Assembly: GCA_024803745.1 (NCBI GenBank) | Contig: JANJXV010000024.1 | Location: 17,307,927-17,371,926 of the forward strand | From: Megascapheus bottae | Lineage: Eukaryota; Chordata; Mammalia; Rodentia; Geomyidae | Reading direction: 5' to 3' | Length of the DNA stretch: 64,000 nt | Part shown: piece by piece, positions 1 to 10,526 of the stretch | Layout: each line of letters begins with the position of its first letter | Numbering within the stretch: the stretch's first letter is position 1 | Translations under genes and position numbers: made by a program | Notes under the pieces: generated by a model | Database searches by the model: none | The model's input: only the letters and a program-made list of their open reading frames with translations | Told to the model about the DNA's origin: nothing

Positions 1-839
1 TTACCACTAGGCCAAATTTCTGACCAGTAATACTTGCTTTATAAGGTATTTATAAGGAGAAGCCACATTAATGGAAAAACAGGAGGCGATCTTGTATGCA
101 ATGAGGCCCTAGTAAATATTCTTTTTTAAATGTTTGTTGCTTACTTTATTTTCTCTGTTCCCATACTAGTTTTGCATAGTGGTTCTTGCTTTATTCTCAG
201 ACTACTTCCACTAGCTAGCCATTGCAGAATTTTGGTTTTGAATTAGGATTATTTTAGGTCTTTTAGTTAAACTGGTATGTTGATGCTTAAGTTTCTACTA
301 CCGAGGGCCTTAATTTACAGCCTGATAAGTCAGTATTTAATGATTGACTTTATTTACTGTCAACCCTCCATATCAGCAGGACCCAAGCTACCTTGATCAA
401 ATGTATTTGGAGCTGTCTACTTAGGAGATTGAGACAGTATTTGGAGAAAAAAATTACATTTATATTAAACATATACAGAGTTATTTCTTGTCAATCCTGA
501 TTAGTACAGCAGAGTGACTCTTTACATTGTACTAGTTATTCTACTTAATCTAGAGAAGATTGAGAGGAAATGAAAGGATGTGCATGGATTATTATAGTGT
601 TCTGTAGATTGGATTTGAACAGCTGCAAATATTGGTCTCTGGAGAGATCTTGGAACCAGTCCCCTGTGGAAACTGAAGGATGGTCATATTTAACTCTAAG
701 TTATTCTTTTTCATCTTATCACTAGGTTGAAGAGTTGTCTCAGCTTCTTTCAGAATAAGACCAGTTCTACCCAGTACAGTGTTTTCCATGAATATCCCTA
801 TTTCATACTGGCACAATGAAAGAATCAACATGCGCGCGC

Positions 840-857
840 TTTCTTTCTTTCTTTCCT

Positions 858-925
<68 letters not shown>

Positions 926-930
926 TTTTT
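840..930. repeat. (CTTT)n microsatellite
   Basis: About 90 bp of CTTT units with one CCTT interruption, directly followed by the T-run and body of an antisense SINE. It probably grew from that SINE's A-rich tail. Confidence 0.95.
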
Positions 931-931
931 G

Positions 932-1115
932 TCAGTCCTGGGGCTTGAACTCAGGGCCTGGGCACTGTCCTTGGGCTTTCTCAAACCTAGTGTTCTACCA
1001 CTTGAGCCACAACACCACTTCTAGCTTTTTCTGCATATGTGGTACCAAGAAATCAAACCCAGGGCTTCATGCATGCAAGGCAAGCACTCTGCGACTAGGC
1101 CATGATTCTGGGCCT
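932..1115 (-). mobile_element. SINE type A (IDL-Geo-like dimer)
   Basis: Type A on its sense strand: an ID-like left monomer (GTTTGGCCTAGTGGTAGAGT ... GGTTCGATTCC), a short CATAGAAAA linker, then a right monomer with its own A-box-like GGCTCAAGTGGTAGAGC and B-box-like GAGTTCAAGCCCC, ending in CTGGC plus an A tail. This copy is inverted and is the longest one near the left edge. Confidence 0.88.
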
Positions 1116-1936
1116 CTGTTCTCTTCTTTTCTATCTGTATTATGTGCTTCTCTGAGGCAGCAGCAGTAGTTTTATCCTTAGCAGATTTCATTTTAAAATG
1201 TGGGGTTGATTATTAAAGAGGTTGGTAAACGCATTGATAATATTTTTCCCACCTCAATTAAAAAAATAAAATTCAAAAAAATGATGATTCATTTTTCTTG
1301 CTTCTTTGGAATATAGAGGTCTGAATGCTTTCCAGCTAAGTTTGAAATTGAGAAATAATACAATATGTGTTTTTATTGTTAGGTAATGTATATTTTTTAT
1401 TTTCTTTGAATAGATTTTCTCACATTGTACCCTAAGTGATTTTGGGGTATTCTATTGAATGATAGCTGTAGCTATATTTGCTAAATAAATTGGGATTATT
1501 TTTAGATTTCTTATACTCTTGCCAGTGACTTGGGTTTGGTTGTGTTATTTTTGAAAATGTAATTTGGTGAGTCACAGCTCAGACTTGTCAGATGCTTTGG
1601 GTTATTGTCAGTTACTCTAGGCTTTGCCAGGAACCATCCTGATAAATATTGTAGCTTTGTGTGCTGATCTGTAGTCATAACAGCTTTTTTAATGGGGAAG
1701 GACTAGAACAAAATGAGAAGAGTAGTTTGTATAGAGTTGGCTTTGATCTTACCTGTACTCATGTTCGAGCTAACATCTGGCTGGTCTCTATTTTTCTGTC
1801 TGGGTGCTGTGAAGTTATCTTTAATTTCCACAGTTTCATGCCAGGTAACCAACAGAATTTTAGCAAATTTCAGTTATTTTTCTGGCACTGAAGTAAATTT
1901 ACTCATTTGAAGTGGTTTTTTTGTTGTTGTTGTTGT

Positions 1937-2161
1937 TGGTCGTGGGGCTTGAACTCTGGGCCTGGGCGCTGTCCCTGAGCTCTTCAGCTTAAGGCTACTG
2001 CCCTACCCCTTGAGCCACAGTGTCACTTCTAGTTTTCTAGTGGTTAATTAGAGATAAGAATCCCATGGTCTTTAGTGCCTGGGCTGGCTTTGAACTGTGA
2101 TCCTCAGATCTCAGCCTCCTGAGTAGCTAGGATTACAGGTTGTGAGCCACTGTGCCCGGCT
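1937..2161 (-). mobile_element. SINE type B (B1/7SL head + Geo-like right half)
   Basis: Type B on its sense strand: a B1/Alu-like head (GCCGGGCACAGTGGCTCACA, CCTGTAATCCTAGCTACTC), a middle CTCCAATTAACCACYAGAAA, then the same right-hand tRNA-like unit as type A, ending GAGTTCAAGCCCCAYGACC. This copy is full length and inverted, followed by GTT triplets from its tail. Confidence 0.85.
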
Positions 2162-2211
2162 GAAGTAGTGTTTCTTTTTTTAAATGTACTCACAACTTGT
2201 ACAACCATCAC

Positions 2212-2223
2212 CCCCCCTCTCTG

Positions 2224-2257
<34 letters not shown>

Positions 2258-2319
2258 TCTTTCTCTCTCTCCCTCTCCCTCTCCCTCTCCCCGCCTCCTC
2301 TCTCTCTTTCTCTCTCTCC
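2212..2319. repeat. CT-rich low-complexity tract
   Basis: Runs of CT, CTGT and CCCT units next to the tail side of an antisense SINE at 2320. Confidence 0.9.
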
Positions 2320-2474
2320 TAGTCCTGGAGCTTGAACTTGGAGCCTAATCACTGTCCTTGGGCTTTCTCAAAGCTAGAGCTCTACCACTTTTCTATGTAT
2401 GTGGTACCAAGGAATTGAAACCGGGTCTTCATGCATTTTAGGCCAGCACTCTACCACTAGCCAGACTCTTGCCC
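2320..2474 (-). mobile_element. SINE type A, internally deleted
   Basis: Inverted copy lacking about 20 bp around the CACAGCACCACTTCTGGC part. Confidence 0.75.
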
Positions 2475-2589
2475 CTTATCACCACTATTTCATTGTATGT
2501 GAAATGTCTCATCAACTCAAAAAGAAACCTTATATATCTTAGCATTCAGTTCTTTTTTCCTTCTCCACCAACCCTAGAAATGTATTTCT

Positions 2590-3545
2590 TCATTTCTGTG
2601 TCTGTTGTCTGTTCTGCATATTTGCTTTCAGTGGTCTTTTCTGATTGTTCTTGTGTTGTCAAGGTTCATCTATATGATAGTTTGAATTAGTCCCAGTCTT
2701 TCTTTATGCCTAGGTAGTATTGCATTGTATGGACATAATATCTTATTAATTTTTCACTAGTGAAAGGGACATTGAACTTGTTTCCACCTTTTGGCTGTTA
2801 GTGTGGGTGTGTCTTTCACTTCTCTTGGGTCTGTATCTCAAGTGCAATTGTTCATATGCTCACTGTCTCCTTCACTTTTTGAGGAACTGCTAGGCCTTTC
2901 CCTTCAGAGGTTGTACCATTTCACATTCCTACTGGCAAGGTATAAATCTTTGTAATGGTCTCTCCACATGCTTGTCAATATTGGTTGTTCTTTTAAAAAA
3001 TTATTTTAATTAAAGCCACCAAAGTGATCACTCCTTTTGGTTTTAATTTGTATTTCCTCAGAGACTAAAGATATCAAGCATCTTTTCATGTGCTTATTGG
3101 CCATTTGTGTCTTTGGAAATTTTTTTTTCAAATCTTTTCTCCATTTTAAAAATTATATTGTATGTCTTTCATTTAATTGCAAGGTTTCTTTATTTTGGAT
3201 ACATGTACCTTATCAGGCATTTGATTTGCAACTGTTTTACTCTAAGTGTCGATCTTTTTTCCTGTTGATAGTGAAATGAAAACACATCAGATTTTTTTTT
3301 TGCCACTTGTACTTTGTTGTTACGTATAAAGACTTACTCCTAAGTCATTTCTTCTAAGTATTTAGCAGTTTTTGCACTTACATTTAGGGCTTCCATACAT
3401 TTTAATTTTTCTGTATAAGATATATCATTTCTTGAAAACCATTTTCCCTATTGAATGTTATAATACCAAGGGATTGTTGTAAACCATTTGTACCATAAAT
3501 GTAAATATTCTTGGATTCTCTGTTCTATCTACTGATCATCACTGA
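2590..3545 (-). mobile_element. Old L1 (LINE-1) 3' fragment, antisense
   Basis: The plus strand reads like the reverse complement of an ancient mammalian L1 3' region. Landmarks in the expected order are TTGCATTGTATGGACATA, TGGACATT-like and TTGTTTCCACC, TTTTGAGGAACTGC, CATTCCTACTGGCAAG, TTTTCATGTGCTTATTGGCC, GGATACATG and ACCATAAATGTAAA. It is strongly diverged with no open frame, so it is an old, inert copy. Confidence 0.8.
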
Positions 3546-3847
3546 CATTTAAGGAGACAATTTATTCTTGTTTGCTTGCTGTTTTATGGGCCACCACAGT
3601 ATTGTGACCTGTTTCTAATCTATACTTAGTCAGCGTTCTCTCAGAATATAAACCAACTAAATGCTTCCAAGACAGGGCTTTTATCACCTTTCTGCTGGTA
3701 AGCAGTGGCTCCCTATCATTACTACATGGGGATCAAGCCCTGCCCGCTTGCCAGGTCATCAGGCATGTTTCTTCTATTTCACCATCATCATGTCTTTATT
3801 ACCATTGTGCCTTGGTCTCTATTTTTAGTTCCCAGTTCTCTGTTTTG

Positions 3848-4065
3848 GTTGGTGGTGGGGTTTGAACTTGGGGCTTAGGCACTGTCCCTGAACTCTTTTT
3901 GCTTAAGGTAAATGCCTTACTACTTTGAGCCACAGCTCCACTTTCAGTTTTCTGGTGATTAATTAGAGATGTGAGTCTCATGGACTGGCTGGCTTTTAAC
4001 TGTGATCCTCAGATCTCAGCCTTCTGAGTAGCTGGGATTACAAGTATGATCCACTAGGTCCTGGC
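3848..4065 (-). mobile_element. SINE type B, inverted
   Basis: Diverged full-length copy; the head reads TGCCAGGACCTAGTGGATC on the sense strand. Confidence 0.8.
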
Positions 4066-4324
4066 ACAGTTCCCAGTTCTTTTTCTACTAAGTTTTAACA
4101 GTTCCTCGGATATTTAGCCTTCAATAACAATGTGGTACATTCATCACTGTAAGGCATATCTCTGTGTCATTCAGTTTGCCACCTAATGAATGACCTGACG
4201 TTTTGCTGGTGTCCTACCATTCAAGGTCTTGTGTTGGTGTTCCTGACATATGAACTTCTGAGTACTGCTTTTAGCCCTTCAGAGGCCTGAATATGAAGTT
4301 AATTTTAGTGCATTAAGAGTGTAA

Positions 4325-4511
4325 GCTGGACACCGTGGTTCACACCTGTAATCCTAGCTACTCAGGAGGCTGAGATCTGAGGATCAATGTTCAAAGCCAG
4401 CCTGGGCACTAAAGTATTAACTCTAGTTAGTCACTAGAAAATTTGAAGTGGTGTTGTGACTCCAGGGGTTGAGCTGAAGAGCTTAGAGATAGCACCCATG
4501 CCCAGAGTTAG
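4325..4511 (+). mobile_element. SINE type B, 3' truncated
   Basis: The only plus-strand SINE in the first 11 kb. The head and middle are intact, but it stops at CCCAGAGTTA without the CAAGCCCC end or a tail. Confidence 0.8.
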
Positions 4512-4743
4512 TCTATAAAATGTGGAGGCTAGATGTATTTCAAAAAGCAGATTTATTTCTGATTTTAGAAGGATAATAACATGCATACTTTGATACTTGA
4601 CTGCTTAACTTACTTAATATTTAGATAGCGTTTGAAAATCAGTGCATTAAAATATTTGCTGTTAAGGGTATCTTCCAGTGGGCTCTGTGTCAGGATCCTA
4701 TATTTAGATATTTTTATTTTTATTATTATTATTATTATTTTTT

Positions 4744-4927
4744 TGCCAGTCCTGGCTTGAGCTCAGGGCCTGAGCACTGTCCTTGGGCTTTCTCAAGGTT
4801 AGAGCTCTGCCACTTGAGCCTCAGCACCACTTCTGGCTTTTTTCTATGTATGTGGTACCAAGGAATCGAACCCGAGCCTTCGTACATGCTAGGCAAGCAC
4901 TTTAACCACTAGGCCAAACTCCCGGCC
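4744..4927 (-). mobile_element. SINE type A, inverted
   Basis: Well-preserved copy with a TTA/T-rich tail remnant at 4708-4743 (sense-strand A-rich tail). Confidence 0.88.
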
Positions 4928-5810
4928 TAGATATTTTTATTTATATGGAACTATTCATTATTTCCAGTCAAGGGTGATAAGACTATAAACATTAGGTATG
5001 GCTGCACGCACATTCCTGTACTCCTTGCATTTTGCAGGCTGATGCAGGAAGATTTCAAGTTCAGTGTCAGCTTGGGCTGCTTAGTGATATCCTATCACTA
5101 AGCATGCGTGTGTACACACACACAGACTCATGTCATTTCAAGTCAGGTGTGTCAAATGAGTTATGGTGAAGCATAGTTTGGAGAGGATTTTGGTTTCAGA
5201 ATTATGGGTAGTGGATTGTGGAGGTTCACTTACTGCATGTACTCCGTACTTACAGATAATGCTTTTGTTCTGTTGTGTACTGTTCTGGGCCAGGCCAGCT
5301 AGCTCCAGCCTCTTTTTACCAGTTGCCACCTACACAGCTTTCCTCATATCACTTTTCTGTCCTCACATGTGTCGTGTTTTACTCCATCATTGCTTCCAGT
5401 GTTTGTGAGAAGGATCTACTTTTTTATAGTCCTGAAATCTTAGAATGATTGCACAAGAGTTATGGTATAAGTGTGTTCAGTGCTGACTTTTCTGGGAAGC
5501 GGGGTACAGAGGAGCACCCCTTAGAAATGGCACCCAGCTTCCAGGAGCTGTGGAGAAGACTTCCGGATCTTGGCCTGGAAGAAGCAAATTCACTCTGCCT
5601 ATGCATAGGTTTTAGGTTTATTCAAGACCTTCCCTAATCTGGCTGTGGTCTTCAATCTGCTTCTCAGATTTAGATGTCATTTTTCCTATGAGAACCTGCC
5701 TGGTGGTCATGGATAATAAATAGTATGTTGAGTTCCTCACTTGGTTTTTCAAGTTTAAGCTCTCTGTTGAGATTGAACAGAAGCAACATGGGTTTAACAA
5801 AATGATCTTT

Positions 5811-5917
5811 AAAAGTAGATGCTAATTTGAATTTATTAAATGAAAAATCAGGCTCTAGTTGGAGGCTCTTCATTACTAAGGAAAAACAGAATTGTCATCT
5901 TTAAAACTCAAAGCTAA
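5811..5917. repeat. 107-bp direct repeat, copy 1
   Basis: Matches 6075-6181 base for base without gaps, apart from four substitutions. Together the copies flank 157 bp that end in an L1-like, polyadenylation-type tail. Confidence 0.95.
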
Positions 5918-6074
5918 CAAGATGATTGGGAATGAGTGAGAGGAAAGGAAAGTGGGAGAAAAACGAGAAGGGGTATCAATGTTCAAGAAGTAATGTATCC
6001 CACTACGTGACGGGTGTAACTGTAACCTCTCTGTACGTTACCCCAACAATAAAACACAATTTTAAAAAAGCATA
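5918..6074 (+). mobile_element. Short L1-like 3' tail insertion
   Basis: The segment has a GTGTAACTGTAACC-CTCTGTAC word and then AATAAAACACAATTTTAAAAAAG. It resembles the 3' ends of rodent L1 copies and the similar segment at 15715-15800. It is 5' truncated and ends in an A-rich tail. Confidence 0.6.
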
Positions 6075-6181
6075 AAAAGTAGATGCTAATTTGAATTTGT
6101 TAAATGAGAAATCAGGCTCTAGTTGGAGGCTCTTAATTACTAAGGAAAAATAGAATTGTCATCTTTAAAACTCAAAGCTAA
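6075..6181. repeat. 107-bp direct repeat, copy 2
   Basis: Second copy of 5811-5917, directly after the A-rich tail of the L1-like segment. Confidence 0.95.
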
Positions 6182-6589
6182 GCAGCTTTGGCCCTTCTAC
6201 AGAGTGCTCTAAATTTTCATGAAGCAATGCTTTTTCAGGAAAATAGTTATTCAGTGGTATAAACATTCATAGTTCTCTAAAAGTTCTGCCTGTCCCTTTT
6301 ATCATGAGTTGGAATCAATGTAGACCTTAAATATCTTGCCATTGAACTCTGACCATCATGAGTCAGAATTCCCTATTGTTTTCTGTCATATTCATTTACT
6401 TGTGGATGTGGTCTTTGTTGGGATGACCCTAGTCAGGTTACTTACTGTCCTGGACATCAGGTTGATCTTTTGAAATATGAAAAGATCAAAACAGGAGAGT
6501 CCATTCTTTAAAATCTACAATTCATCTGTGACTATCTTGTCTGTGTGTGTATGTGTGTACACACGTGCATGCATGCGTGTGTGCTTGCA

Positions 6590-6783
6590 TGGGCACTCTG
6601 TACCTGGGGCTTGAGATTTTGCTCAAGGCTAGCACTTGAGCCACAACTCCACTTCCAGCTTTTTGGTGGATAATTGGAGATTAAGTCTCATAGACTTGGC
6701 TGCCTGGGCTGGCATTGAACCTTGATTCTCAGATCTCAGACTCCTGGGTAGCATTACAGATGTGAGTCATTAGCACCAGGGTC
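6590..6783 (-). mobile_element. SINE type B, inverted, shortened
   Basis: Lacks part of the right unit (the CTGGGC-CTGTCC block). It adjoins a GT-rich run at 6541-6590. Confidence 0.7.
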
Positions 6784-6965
6784 AAGTGTATAAACTGAAT
6801 AATTTTTATCTGATATACAGAAGTGTAAAAATATGCATAATTCCCCTCCCTCCAAAAAGAAAAAGGAGACGTAGCAGTTAGCAACAAATCAGAACTTTGA
6901 CTTGGGTTCTAGAACTTATGGTGAAGAATTATTATTATTATTATTATCATTATTATTTATTTTTT

Positions 6966-7149
6966 TGCCAGTCCTAGGCTTGGGCTCAGGGCATGAGCAC
7001 TGTCCTTGTGTTTTCTCAAGGCTAGAGCTCTACCACTTGAGCCACAGCACCACTTCTGGCTTTTTTCTATGTATGTGGGATTGAGGAATCCAACCTGGGT
7101 CTTCGTGGATGTTAGGCAAGCACTCTACCGCTCTGCCAAACTCCCAGCC
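6966..7149 (-). mobile_element. SINE type A, inverted
   Basis: Full-length copy with a (TTA)n tail at 6927-6960. Flanking CTTATGGTGAAGAATT occurs at about 6916-6931 and 7150-7165, a target-site duplication of about 16 bp. Confidence 0.9.
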
Positions 7150-7413
7150 CTTATGGTGAAGAATTTGTGGAGGTTTATGGTAAATTTGTTCATCACCACT
7201 ATTTACTCTTTGTTTTGTTATATGTTCTTTCATCTTTTGAGACTGGTTTGTGTGTGTCACTGGTAAATCATGTTGTACATTACCTTAGCTGGACACCGGG
7301 GTTCTTTACCCATTTTGAACTCTCTAGGAAGATATCTTATGTGGCTTTTGGTTTGGTCACAAATTGGCTCAGGACTTGATATGCAGATAACTCTTCCTAT
7401 TCTATTCTTTCAG

Positions 7414-7467
7414 CTTGGATTTACTTTGGGCAACGTCGTTGGAATGTATCTGGCTCAGAACTATGAT
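7414..7467 (+). CDS. STMP1: STMP1 (C7orf73) coding exon, membrane segment
   Basis: This exon encodes LGFTLGNVVGMYLAQNYD, the core of short transmembrane mitochondrial protein 1, a micropeptide of about 47 residues. In mammals it sits in the mitochondrial inner membrane and has been linked to respiratory-chain function and inflammasome signalling (established knowledge). The exon is 18 codons in phase 0. It follows a pyrimidine-rich acceptor ending in TTTCAG and is followed by the consensus donor GTAAGT. The hydrophobic run with a small-residue pattern (GFTLGNVVG) is the single membrane helix. The first exon, coding a few N-terminal residues with the start codon, is not in the window, so the gene is partial at its 5' side. 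The join to the next exon is in frame. Gene identity is very secure because the peptide is nearly invariant in mammals. Confidence 0.97.
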
Positions 7468-7663
7468 GTAAGTGGCCATATTCACATTTTCCTCCATTGT
7501 GCAAATGCCTTCTTATTGTAGTACTGTTATTTTTATTTCAAGTACAGTGTGCTTTCTAGCATAAATGAAGCTCACAAGTCTGGGGAAAAGTCCAAATTTT
7601 ATAGAAAACTTTTCAGTTGGAAAACAACAAAACAACTTCACAGGGGCATGTTTCCCTCATACT

Positions 7664-7680
7664 ACCACCAGAGGGCAGAA
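7664..7680 (+). promoter_or_regulatory. Candidate CTCF binding site
   Basis: The core CCACCAGAGGGCAG at 7665-7678 matches the CTCF consensus CCASYAGRKGGCR at essentially every constrained position. It lies in unique sequence in STMP1 intron 2, between SINEs. Occupancy is not shown by sequence. Confidence 0.5.
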
Positions 7681-8397
7681 TCCCACCAGTTTAGGTGGTC
7701 TGGCTAGCCCAGAGTTGGTTCTATGGAAAGCCATGTAGCAAGTGAGAATTTAGAGAACAATTAGTCTTTTAAGCTCCCCTAACCAACTGATTCTGCCCAG
7801 CCTTTACCACCTGATCCAAAGCTTCTGTTCTTATCTCATCTTCCTTGGTGTTGCCTCAATAGTAGAATTGAGAATTCTGGATATAGATTTCTGTGCTAAT
7901 ACACTGAAGGAAGTTTTTGAACTGGAAGTCATAGTAACCTTAAATGAGGAAGTTAAAATCAGTGGCATGATTATCCCTAAGTCAGGATCCAAGAAGGTAT
8001 TTTACAAAGACAGGGAAATATTCTAATGCTTTATAGTAGAACTTCTCTCTATTAGCCTTCACTTGATTCTGGTGTTCTAGGCAGTGACATTTATTATTTA
8101 TGTATGACTTTTACTGGACACCAGATTGAAAGGTTAAGTTTAGGTATCTCAGGATAGAAGTCAGAGTTGGCTTTCAGAGAGAAACCATTAACATATACTC
8201 CCCCCCACTCTATTCATAAGGCATACATATTAGAAACAAATGACTATCTAGTAGATTGCAAACCATTGAGCTGTCATCCTTTTTCTATTGTTCTACTAGT
8301 CACCCCACCTCACCATCCCCTTTCTCCTCTAGCCCGCTACCTATATCCACATATATATATATATATATTTATTTAATTTTTATTGTTATTATTTTTT

Positions 8398-8622
8398 GTT
8401 GATCATGGGGCTTGAACTCTGGGCCTGGGTGCTATCCTGAGCTCTTTAGCTTAAGGCTACCGCCCTACCCATTGAGCCACAGTACCACTTTTGATTTTCT
8501 AGTGTTTAATTGGAGATAAGAGTCTCACAGACTTTAATGCCCGGGCTAGCTTTGAACCATGATCCTCAGATCTCAGCCTCCTGAGTAACTAGGATTACAG
8601 GTGTGAGCCACCGTACCCCGCT
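8398..8622 (-). mobile_element. SINE type B, inverted
   Basis: Full-length copy in STMP1 intron 2 with an AT/T-rich tail at 8348-8397. Confidence 0.85.
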
Positions 8623-8629
8623 CTGATAT

Positions 8630-8780
8630 ATTTTTTAATTTAATTTTATTGTCAGGGTGATACAGAGTGGGGTTGGGGCTACTGTTACATATGTAAGGTA
8701 ATGAGTACATTTATTAAACATTGTTACACCTTCCCTCTTCTCTCAACCTCCCCCAGCCCCAACTCCTTCCCCTTCTACTG
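8630..8780 (-). mobile_element. L1-like 3' tail, antisense
   Basis: Starts with a TTTTATTGTCAGGGTGATAC word (the reverse complement of a tail region), followed by CT/CCCC-rich sequence typical of rodent L1 3' UTRs. It directly follows the SINE at 8398-8622. Confidence 0.45.
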
Positions 8781-8913
8781 ATATATTTTATGAGGCTAAG
8801 AAGTAGCACTATTGAGCAGGTCTCCTTCAGAGGAAAATAAGAATTTATGAAACCCTATGTAAAATATTGATTAGGTAGATGCAACCTTACAATAATCCTT
8901 TTTCTTTTCAAAG

Positions 8914-8988
8914 ATACCAAACCTGGCTAAAAAAATTGAAGAGATCAAAAAGGACTTGGAAGCCAAGAAGAAGCCCCCTGGTTCCTAA
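8914..8988 (+). CDS. STMP1: STMP1 last coding exon, charged C-terminal tail
   Basis: Twenty-four codons plus TAA encode [20 protein letters not shown] and then PPGS. This is the lysine/glutamate-rich amphipathic tail that follows the STMP1 membrane helix. The acceptor is TTTTCAAAG, and the reading phase (0) matches the donor of the preceding exon at 7467/7468. Compared with the human protein as I remember it, the tail has conservative changes (Ile for Leu, Glu for Asp) and a slightly different end (Gly-Ser). The two exons give 42 of roughly 47 residues, so only the start is missing. Confidence 0.97.
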   Translation: MPNLAKKIEEIKKDLEAKKKPPGS

Positions 8989-9520
8989 GGCCCTCTCCAG
9001 CACTGCATTCTGGATACACCAGTTCTGCCCAGCTGCTCAGGAGTGCCTTTACCTCCTGACCCAAAGCTTCTGTTCTTATCTCATCTTCCTTGCTAGACCC
9101 TGGGTGCTCTCAGAGCAGAAATGGGGCCATAAATTCAGAACTCTTTTCTGCTTCCAACAGCCTTGCCTCTCCCTTGTTTTCCTTCTGTCTATTTGGGAGA
9201 CTATAAGACTGGAATTATGGTGCTAGATTAGCAAACACGACCTTTAATTTGTAGTTTCTCCCCGTTCTTTGGAATTTCTACTATCTTTTGTCAAAAGGAA
9301 AATAGATGAGTTTTGTGTAGCTGACCAGATTTAAGTAATGCTGATTTCATAGTTTAACTATTATCACGGGTACTTGTTAAACACTTGTCACTAAATTTTG
9401 TTGCCTCAAAGTAATTAAAATTAATGCGTAGAAGCCAGTTTCTGGTGAAGTATCCATTTATTTTATACTGTTGTCAGCTCCATAGTTGATTATTTAACCA
9501 ATAAATCAATTTGTTATTTG
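8989..9520 (+). other. STMP1: Probable STMP1 3' UTR
   Basis: Sequence directly after the STMP1 stop codon, with no further coding potential. It is AT-rich in its distal half and free of SINEs up to the poly(T)-led element near 9622. It ends near an AATAAA hexamer at 9500-9505. A block at 9023-9092 is repeated upstream in intron 2 (7791-7847). The true 3' end is inferred; a longer UTR running through the SINE at 9645 cannot be excluded. Confidence 0.55.
9500..9505 (+). terminator. Candidate STMP1 polyadenylation signal
   Basis: A canonical AATAAA lies 512 nt after the STMP1 stop and is followed by T/GT-rich sequence (TTTGTTATTTGTTTGG), as expected for a downstream element. Other AATAAA hexamers occur farther on, so this is a candidate. 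Confidence 0.45.
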
Positions 9521-9644
9521 TTTGGAAATTATATTTTGAGAGTCCTGTCAGAATTGAGATTTTTTTTTTAATTGCAAAGCAGTTGTTTTTAGTCTTGGTA
9601 GAGATTTAATCTGCATACATTTCTTTTCTTTTTTTTTTTTTTTT

Positions 9645-9829
9645 TGCCAGTCCTAGGCTTGAACTCAGGATCTGAGCACTGTCTTTGGACTTTGTCATGG
9701 CTAGAGCTCTACCACTTGAGCCTCAGCACCACTTCCAGCTTTTTTCTATGTATGTGGTACTGAGGAATCGAACCTGGGTCTTCATGCATGCTAGGCAAGC
9801 ACTCTACCACTAGGCCAAACTCCAGGTCC
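9645..9829 (-). mobile_element. SINE type A, inverted
   Basis: Full-length copy with a long T run (9629-9646). CTGCATACATTTCTTTTCTT before it resembles CTGCATGCATTTCTTTCATG after it, an apparent target-site duplication near 9611 and 9829. Confidence 0.88.
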
Positions 9830-10312
9830 TGCATGCATTTCTTTCATGATATATTTGTTCTGATCCTTTTTCCTTCAGAAGAATTGTTATGAAGACTGCA
9901 GATGCATTTTATGTTACATGATGGATAAGGGAGAAGTTGTTGGTAAAGGAATGTTATGCCTTTTTACATTAAAAATGTTTTTACATTATAACTTCATAGT
10001 GATTCTCCTAAGGAAAGTGTGGTCCAAGTTCATACTAAAATCAGTGACTCCATAATTGATACTTTGTTTCTATAATCCAAAATATTTTTAATGAGAGTGG
10101 GGAGATGGAGTCTCACCATTTCTCAGGTTGGGCTTGAACTCTGGGTTCAAAACTTGTCTAGGCAGTCATTACTAGTTCCCTCTGTACCTTTGAGAATGAG
10201 TCTGCTTAAACATACTGGTGCATGTTTCTCCTCTCTCTCTCCCATACACATGGTAGGTATCAAATACATGCAGAGGTTGGTCTTTTATTATTATTATTTT
10301 ATTTTATTTTTT

Positions 10313-10526
10313 TGCCAGTCCTGGGGCTTAAACTCTGGGCCTGGGTGCTGTCCCTAAGTCTCTTTGTGCTCAAGGCTAGCAATCTACCACTTGAGCCACA
10401 ATATCACTTCCAGCCTTTTCTGAGAGTCTCACGGACTTTTGAAGCCTGGGCTGGCTTCGAGTTGCAGTCCTCAGATCTCAGCGCCCTGAGTAGCTAGGAT
10501 TACAGGTATGAGCCACTGGTGCTCAG
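10313..10526 (-). mobile_element. SINE type B, inverted, abutting a type A copy
   Basis: Joined directly to the element at 10527, with no T tail between them. Confidence 0.8.

Larger units (their letters stand above)
1..7413 (+). other. STMP1: STMP1 intron 1 (3' part)
   Basis: Non-coding sequence before the first recognised STMP1 exon. It holds a CTTT microsatellite, a CT tract, an old L1 fragment, eight SINE copies (seven of them on the minus strand) and a 107-bp direct duplication. The stretch 3545-3790 and the 1120-1920 block show no recognisable gene or repeat. Confidence 0.75.
7468..8913 (+). other. STMP1: STMP1 intron 2
   Basis: GT-AG intron of 1446 nt in phase 0. It contains a CTCF-type motif at 7664-7680, a partial copy of the gene's own 3' UTR (7791-7847), one SINE (8398-8622) and an L1-tail-like antisense fragment (8630-8780). 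Confidence 0.9.

Noticed and set aside
6902..7084. Short hydrophobic open frames ending in QSWGLNSGPG- or LSHSTTSGF-like peptides, repeated many times
   Set aside because: They are translations of inverted SINE type A and B copies. The same peptide recurs wherever a copy lies, so it is not a protein family.
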